Shown here: positions 59,818 through 64,000 of the stretch, piece after piece
Layout of the letters: each line of letters begins with the position of its first letter
Numbering within the stretch: the first letter of the stretch is position 1
From: Pseudomonadota bacterium
GTDB lineage: Bacteria > Pseudomonadota > Alphaproteobacteria > Rhizobiales > Phreatobacteraceae
Assembly (NCBI GenBank): GCA_020161695.1
Contig: JAIUOO010000024.1
Coordinates: forward strand, 1 to 64,000
DNA: 64,000 nt
Direction of reading: 5' to 3'
The notes under the pieces: model-generated
Seen by the model: the letters and a program-made list of their open reading frames with translations, nothing else
Told to the model about the DNA's origin: nothing
Databases searched by the model: none
Program-made: the position numbers and the translations under genes

Positions 59818-60042
59818 ATGCATTCCCATGACATCGCCAGCGCCTTGATCACCGAACCCCTGCTGATGGCCCTTGTCGTCGCGACCGGGCTCGCGCTCGC
59901 GGCTCTGCTCATCCTGTTCGTCGCCGACATGCTCGGCCAGATCCGCCGGATGGAGCAGCGCCTGACGCCTGCCTACAGCCGCGAAACCTGGCTGCGGCGG
60001 CAGATGGTGCTGCTGGCGCGCGAGCGCGATCGCCGGCGCTGA
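59818..60042 (+). CDS. Small single-pass membrane protein
   Basis: A 74-residue protein: a short polar N-terminus, one membrane helix (PLLMALVVATGLALAALLIL, about residues 14-33) and a basic tail (RRQMVLLARERDRRR). The ATG at 59818 has GGAGG five bases upstream; the ATG at 59806 is the alternative. It is monocistronic and convergent with leuC. Function unknown. Confidence 0.6.
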   Translation: MHSHDIASALITEPLLMALVVATGLALAALLILFVADMLGQIRRMEQRLTPAYSRETWLRRQMVLLARERDRRR

Positions 60043-60050
60043 AACGACAA

Positions 60051-60070
60051 CGGGCGGCCGAAGCCGCCCG
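60051..60070. terminator. Hairpin between convergent small membrane gene and leuC
   Basis: CGGGCGGC (60051-60058) and GCCGCCCG (60063-60070) form a perfect 8-bp stem with a CGAA tetraloop-type loop in the 59-base convergent gap. It probably terminates transcription from both sides. Confidence 0.65.
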
Positions 60071-60101
60071 CAATACTGCCGAACCGGACGCGGAGCCGAG
60101 C

Positions 60102-61511
60102 TCAGCCCCAGGTCCTGATGTCGACGAAGTGGCCTTCGACCGCCGCCGCAGCCGCCATGATCGGCGAGACGAGATGGGTGCGGCCCTTGTAGCCCTGCCG
60201 GCCCTCGAAATTGCGGTTCGAGGTCGAGGCGCAGCGCTCGCCCGGCTTCAGCTTGTCGGGGTTCATGGCGAGGCACATCGAGCAGCCCGCCTCGCGCCAC
60301 TCGAAACCGGCGGCGGTGAAGATCTTGTCCAGACCCTCCTGCTCGGCCTGTTCCTTCACGAGACCGGAGCCCGGCACGATCATCGCCGACACCGTGGAGG
60401 CGACCTTGCGGTCCTTCACGATGCGCGCGACCTCGCGCAGGTCCTCGATGCGAGAATTGGTGCACGAGCCGATGAACACCTTGTCGAGGCGGATATCGGT
60501 GATCTTGGTGCCCGGCTTGAGGTCCATATATTCAAGCGCGCGCCACTTGGAGAGGCGCTTGTTCTCGTCGTCGATCTCGTCGGGGTTCGGCACCGCGCCC
60601 TGCACCGAGATGACGTCCTCGGGGGACGTGCCCCAGGAAACGATCGGCGGCAGGTTGTTGGCGTCGAGCACCACGGTGCGGTCGAAATGGGCGCCCTCTT
60701 CCGTGTAGAGTGTCTCCCAGTATTTCACCGCCATGTCCCAGGCCATGCCCTTCGGGGCCTTCGGGCGGCCCTTGAGATAGGCATAGGTCTTCTCGTCGGG
60801 GGCGATCAGGCCAGCGCGCGCGCCGCCCTCGATGGACATGTTGCAGATGGTCATCCGCCCTTCCATCGAGATGGCGCGGATCGCCTCGCCGGCGTATTCG
60901 ATCACCGAGCCGGTGCCGCCGGCCGTGCCGATCTCGCCGATGATCGCGAGGATGATGTCCTTCGCCGTCACGCCGTCCTTCAGCGTGCCGTCGACGCGGA
61001 CGAGCATGTTCTTCGCCTTTTTCTGGATCAGCGTCTGGGTGGCGAGCACATGCTCCACCTCCGAGGTGCCGATGCCATGGGCGAGCGCGCCGAAGGCGCC
61101 GTGGGTCGAGGTGTGGCTGTCGCCGCAGACGATGGTCGTGCCCGGCAGGGTGAAGCCCTGCTCCGGCCCGATGACGTGGACGATGCCCTGGCGGATGTCG
61201 GCGGCGTCGTAATACTCGATGCCGAACTCTTTCGAGTTCTGCGCCAGAGCCTCCACCTGCGTGCGGCTTTCCTCGTCCTTGATGCCGAACTTGCGGTCCG
61301 AGGTCGTCGCAATGTTGTGGTCGACCACGGCGAGGGTCTTCTGCGGCGCGCGCACCTTGCGGCCGGTCGTGCGCAGCCCCTCGAATGCCTGCGGGCTCGT
61401 CACCTCGTGAACGAGATGGCGGTCAATGTAGAGAAGACAGGTGCCATCGTCCTGCCGGTCGACCACGTGGTCGTCCCAGATCTTGTCGTAGAGCGTGCGC
61501 GGTGCGGCCAT
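60102..61511 (-). CDS. leuC: 3-isopropylmalate dehydratase, large subunit
   Basis: The 469-residue LeuC carries the cluster-binding cysteines in FIGSCTNSRI and AGCSMCLAM, with CGDSHTSTHGAFGALAHGIGTSE in the N-part. With LeuD it isomerises 2-isopropylmalate in leucine synthesis. Length and motifs are standard. GGGGG lies before the ATG. It shares only superfamily ancestry with the aconitase-like gene at the left edge. leuD and leuB are not in this window. Confidence 0.96.
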   Translation of the reverse strand: MAAPRTLYDKIWDDHVVDRQDDGTCLLYIDRHLVHEVTSPQAFEGLRTTGRKVRAPQKTLAVVDHNIATTSDRKFGIKDEESRTQVEALAQNSKEFGIEYYDAADIRQGIVHVIGPEQGFTLPGTTIVCGDSHTSTHGAFGALAHGIGTSEVEHVLATQTLIQKKAKNMLVRVDGTLKDGVTAKDIILAIIGEIGTAGGTGSVIEYAGEAIRAISMEGRMTICNMSIEGGARAGLIAPDEKTYAYLKGRPKAPKGMAWDMAVKYWETLYTEEGAHFDRTVVLDANNLPPIVSWGTSPEDVISVQGAVPNPDEIDDENKRLSKWRALEYMDLKPGTKITDIRLDKVFIGSCTNSRIEDLREVARIVKDRKVASTVSAMIVPGSGLVKEQAEQEGLDKIFTAAGFEWREAGCSMCLAMNPDKLKPGERCASTSNRNFEGRQGYKGRTHLVSPIMAAAAAVEGHFVDIRTWG

Positions 61512-61626
61512 GGCGGACCCCCGTTTACCTGAACAAAGTGGCGGGTCTCATACCCTTGAATCGGTCGAGAGAGAAGGCCCGTTACGACCGCTGCATGACA
61601 GGGCGGCGCAAACAAATCCTGCAGCT

Positions 61627-61887
61627 TCAGCGAAACAGGACGGCTAGCACGCACATCGACAAAAACAGCGCAGGCACGAAGCCATATAGAACGAATTGGG
61701 CCTTTTGCCGCGCGAGCGCCGCTTCCAAGTCGGAGCGGGTAATGTACTCGGATATGGGCGCCCAATCCGCGCCGGTCTGAAGCTTGCCGGAAAGCACATC
61801 CCGCACGCCGGCAGCAACCGCCCTCGCCTGTGCTTCAGGCATTCCGGCAGCCTCAATTGATTGGGCAAGTTTCAGTCCGTCGATCAT
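61627..61887 (-). CDS. Small membrane-anchored protein of unknown function, in lower-GC DNA
   Basis: An 86-residue protein with an N-terminal helical region (EAQARAVAAGVRDVLSG) and one C-terminal membrane helix (FVLYGFVPALFLSMCVLAVLF). The shape (helix or coiled-coil then tail anchor) recalls DUF1640/CCDC90-type small proteins often found in phage or mobile DNA, but the match is weak. The region (about 61550-61940) is visibly lower in GC than argF and leuC, hinting at later acquisition. Its ribosome site and start codon lie in the 3-prime arm of a strong hairpin (61883-61923). Confidence 0.65.
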   Translation of the reverse strand: MIDGLKLAQSIEAAGMPEAQARAVAAGVRDVLSGKLQTGADWAPISEYITRSDLEAALARQKAQFVLYGFVPALFLSMCVLAVLFR

Positions 61888-61923
61888 TGGGGCCTCCGGA
61901 AGCTCAACCGAGGCCCCAATGAT
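61883..61923 (-). promoter_or_regulatory. Perfect 14-bp hairpin that covers ribosome site and start codon
   Basis: ATCATTGGGGCCTC (61883-61896) and GAGGCCCCAATGAT (61910-61923) are exact reverse complements with 13 bases between. In the minus-strand mRNA the 3-prime arm contains GGAGG and the ATG of the small ORF, so the fold would hide both. It lies 18 bases after the argF stop and could also act as an argF 3-prime terminator or stabiliser. Confidence 0.65.
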
Positions 61924-61941
61924 AGCAGTGCTCCAAAGGAA

Positions 61942-64000
<2,059 letters not shown>

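Overview
The window is high-GC DNA, mostly in the high sixties percent by eye. It comes from an alphaproteobacterium, most likely of the order Hyphomicrobiales (Rhizobiales). Evidence: two tandem invasion-associated-locus-B (IalB) genes, an opgH-type glucan synthase, the large fused indolepyruvate:ferredoxin oxidoreductase, an Lrp regulator facing hpd, many ABC transporters, and several palindromic intergenic repeats of the kind common in this order. The genus cannot be fixed from the sequence. I saw no tRNA, rRNA, CRISPR array, insertion sequence or integrase.

Positions 1-10993 hold a catabolic block. It contains a divergent aconitase-family gene that runs off the left edge, a GntR regulator with what looks like a second winged helix, a beta-decarboxylating dehydrogenase of the isopropylmalate/tartrate type, a four-part ABC importer, a one-cysteine Asp/Glu racemase relative, and then otnK (DUF1537 kinase), otnC (class II aldolase/decarboxylase) and otnI (isomerase). 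The Otn trio is the known lower pathway that turns 2-oxo-tetronate into dihydroxyacetone phosphate. The upstream enzymes make this an unfamiliar version of acid-sugar or hydroxy-acid use. A repeated site, AAAAGCCAAT, lies on the promoters of the block.

Positions 10998-23739 are mostly on the minus strand: a SnoaL-like protein, a YugP-like metalloprotease, a six-gene LIV-type ABC importer operon with an acyl-CoA ligase, a divergent AraC regulator followed by azlCD, an EamA exporter and kdsD. Positions 23893-33085 carry envelope genes: a beta-barrel protein, TadE/TadG-like pilus proteins, galU, and an opgH operon with an FkbM methyltransferase and two unknown proteins.

Positions 33133-36485 hold a compact operon (MDR dehydrogenase, degenerate 6-pyruvoyl-tetrahydropterin-synthase relative, GT4 glycosyltransferase, SAM methyltransferase) that looks like an uncharacterised small-molecule pathway. 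It is followed by the fused indolepyruvate oxidoreductase, a serine hydrolase, a pair of half-size permeases, a DUF533/TerB-like protein, eda, an NTF2-like protein, Lrp/hpd and a membrane protein.

Positions 48535-54222 are an Opp/Dpp-type importer. It is followed by a cupin with a membrane partner, a secreted serine hydrolase, rlmN, two ialB-type genes, a small membrane protein, leuC, a lower-GC small ORF whose ribosome site sits in a strong hairpin, argF, and argD (cut by the right edge).

Starts were chosen from Shine-Dalgarno position and family length. Several differ from the longest open frame.
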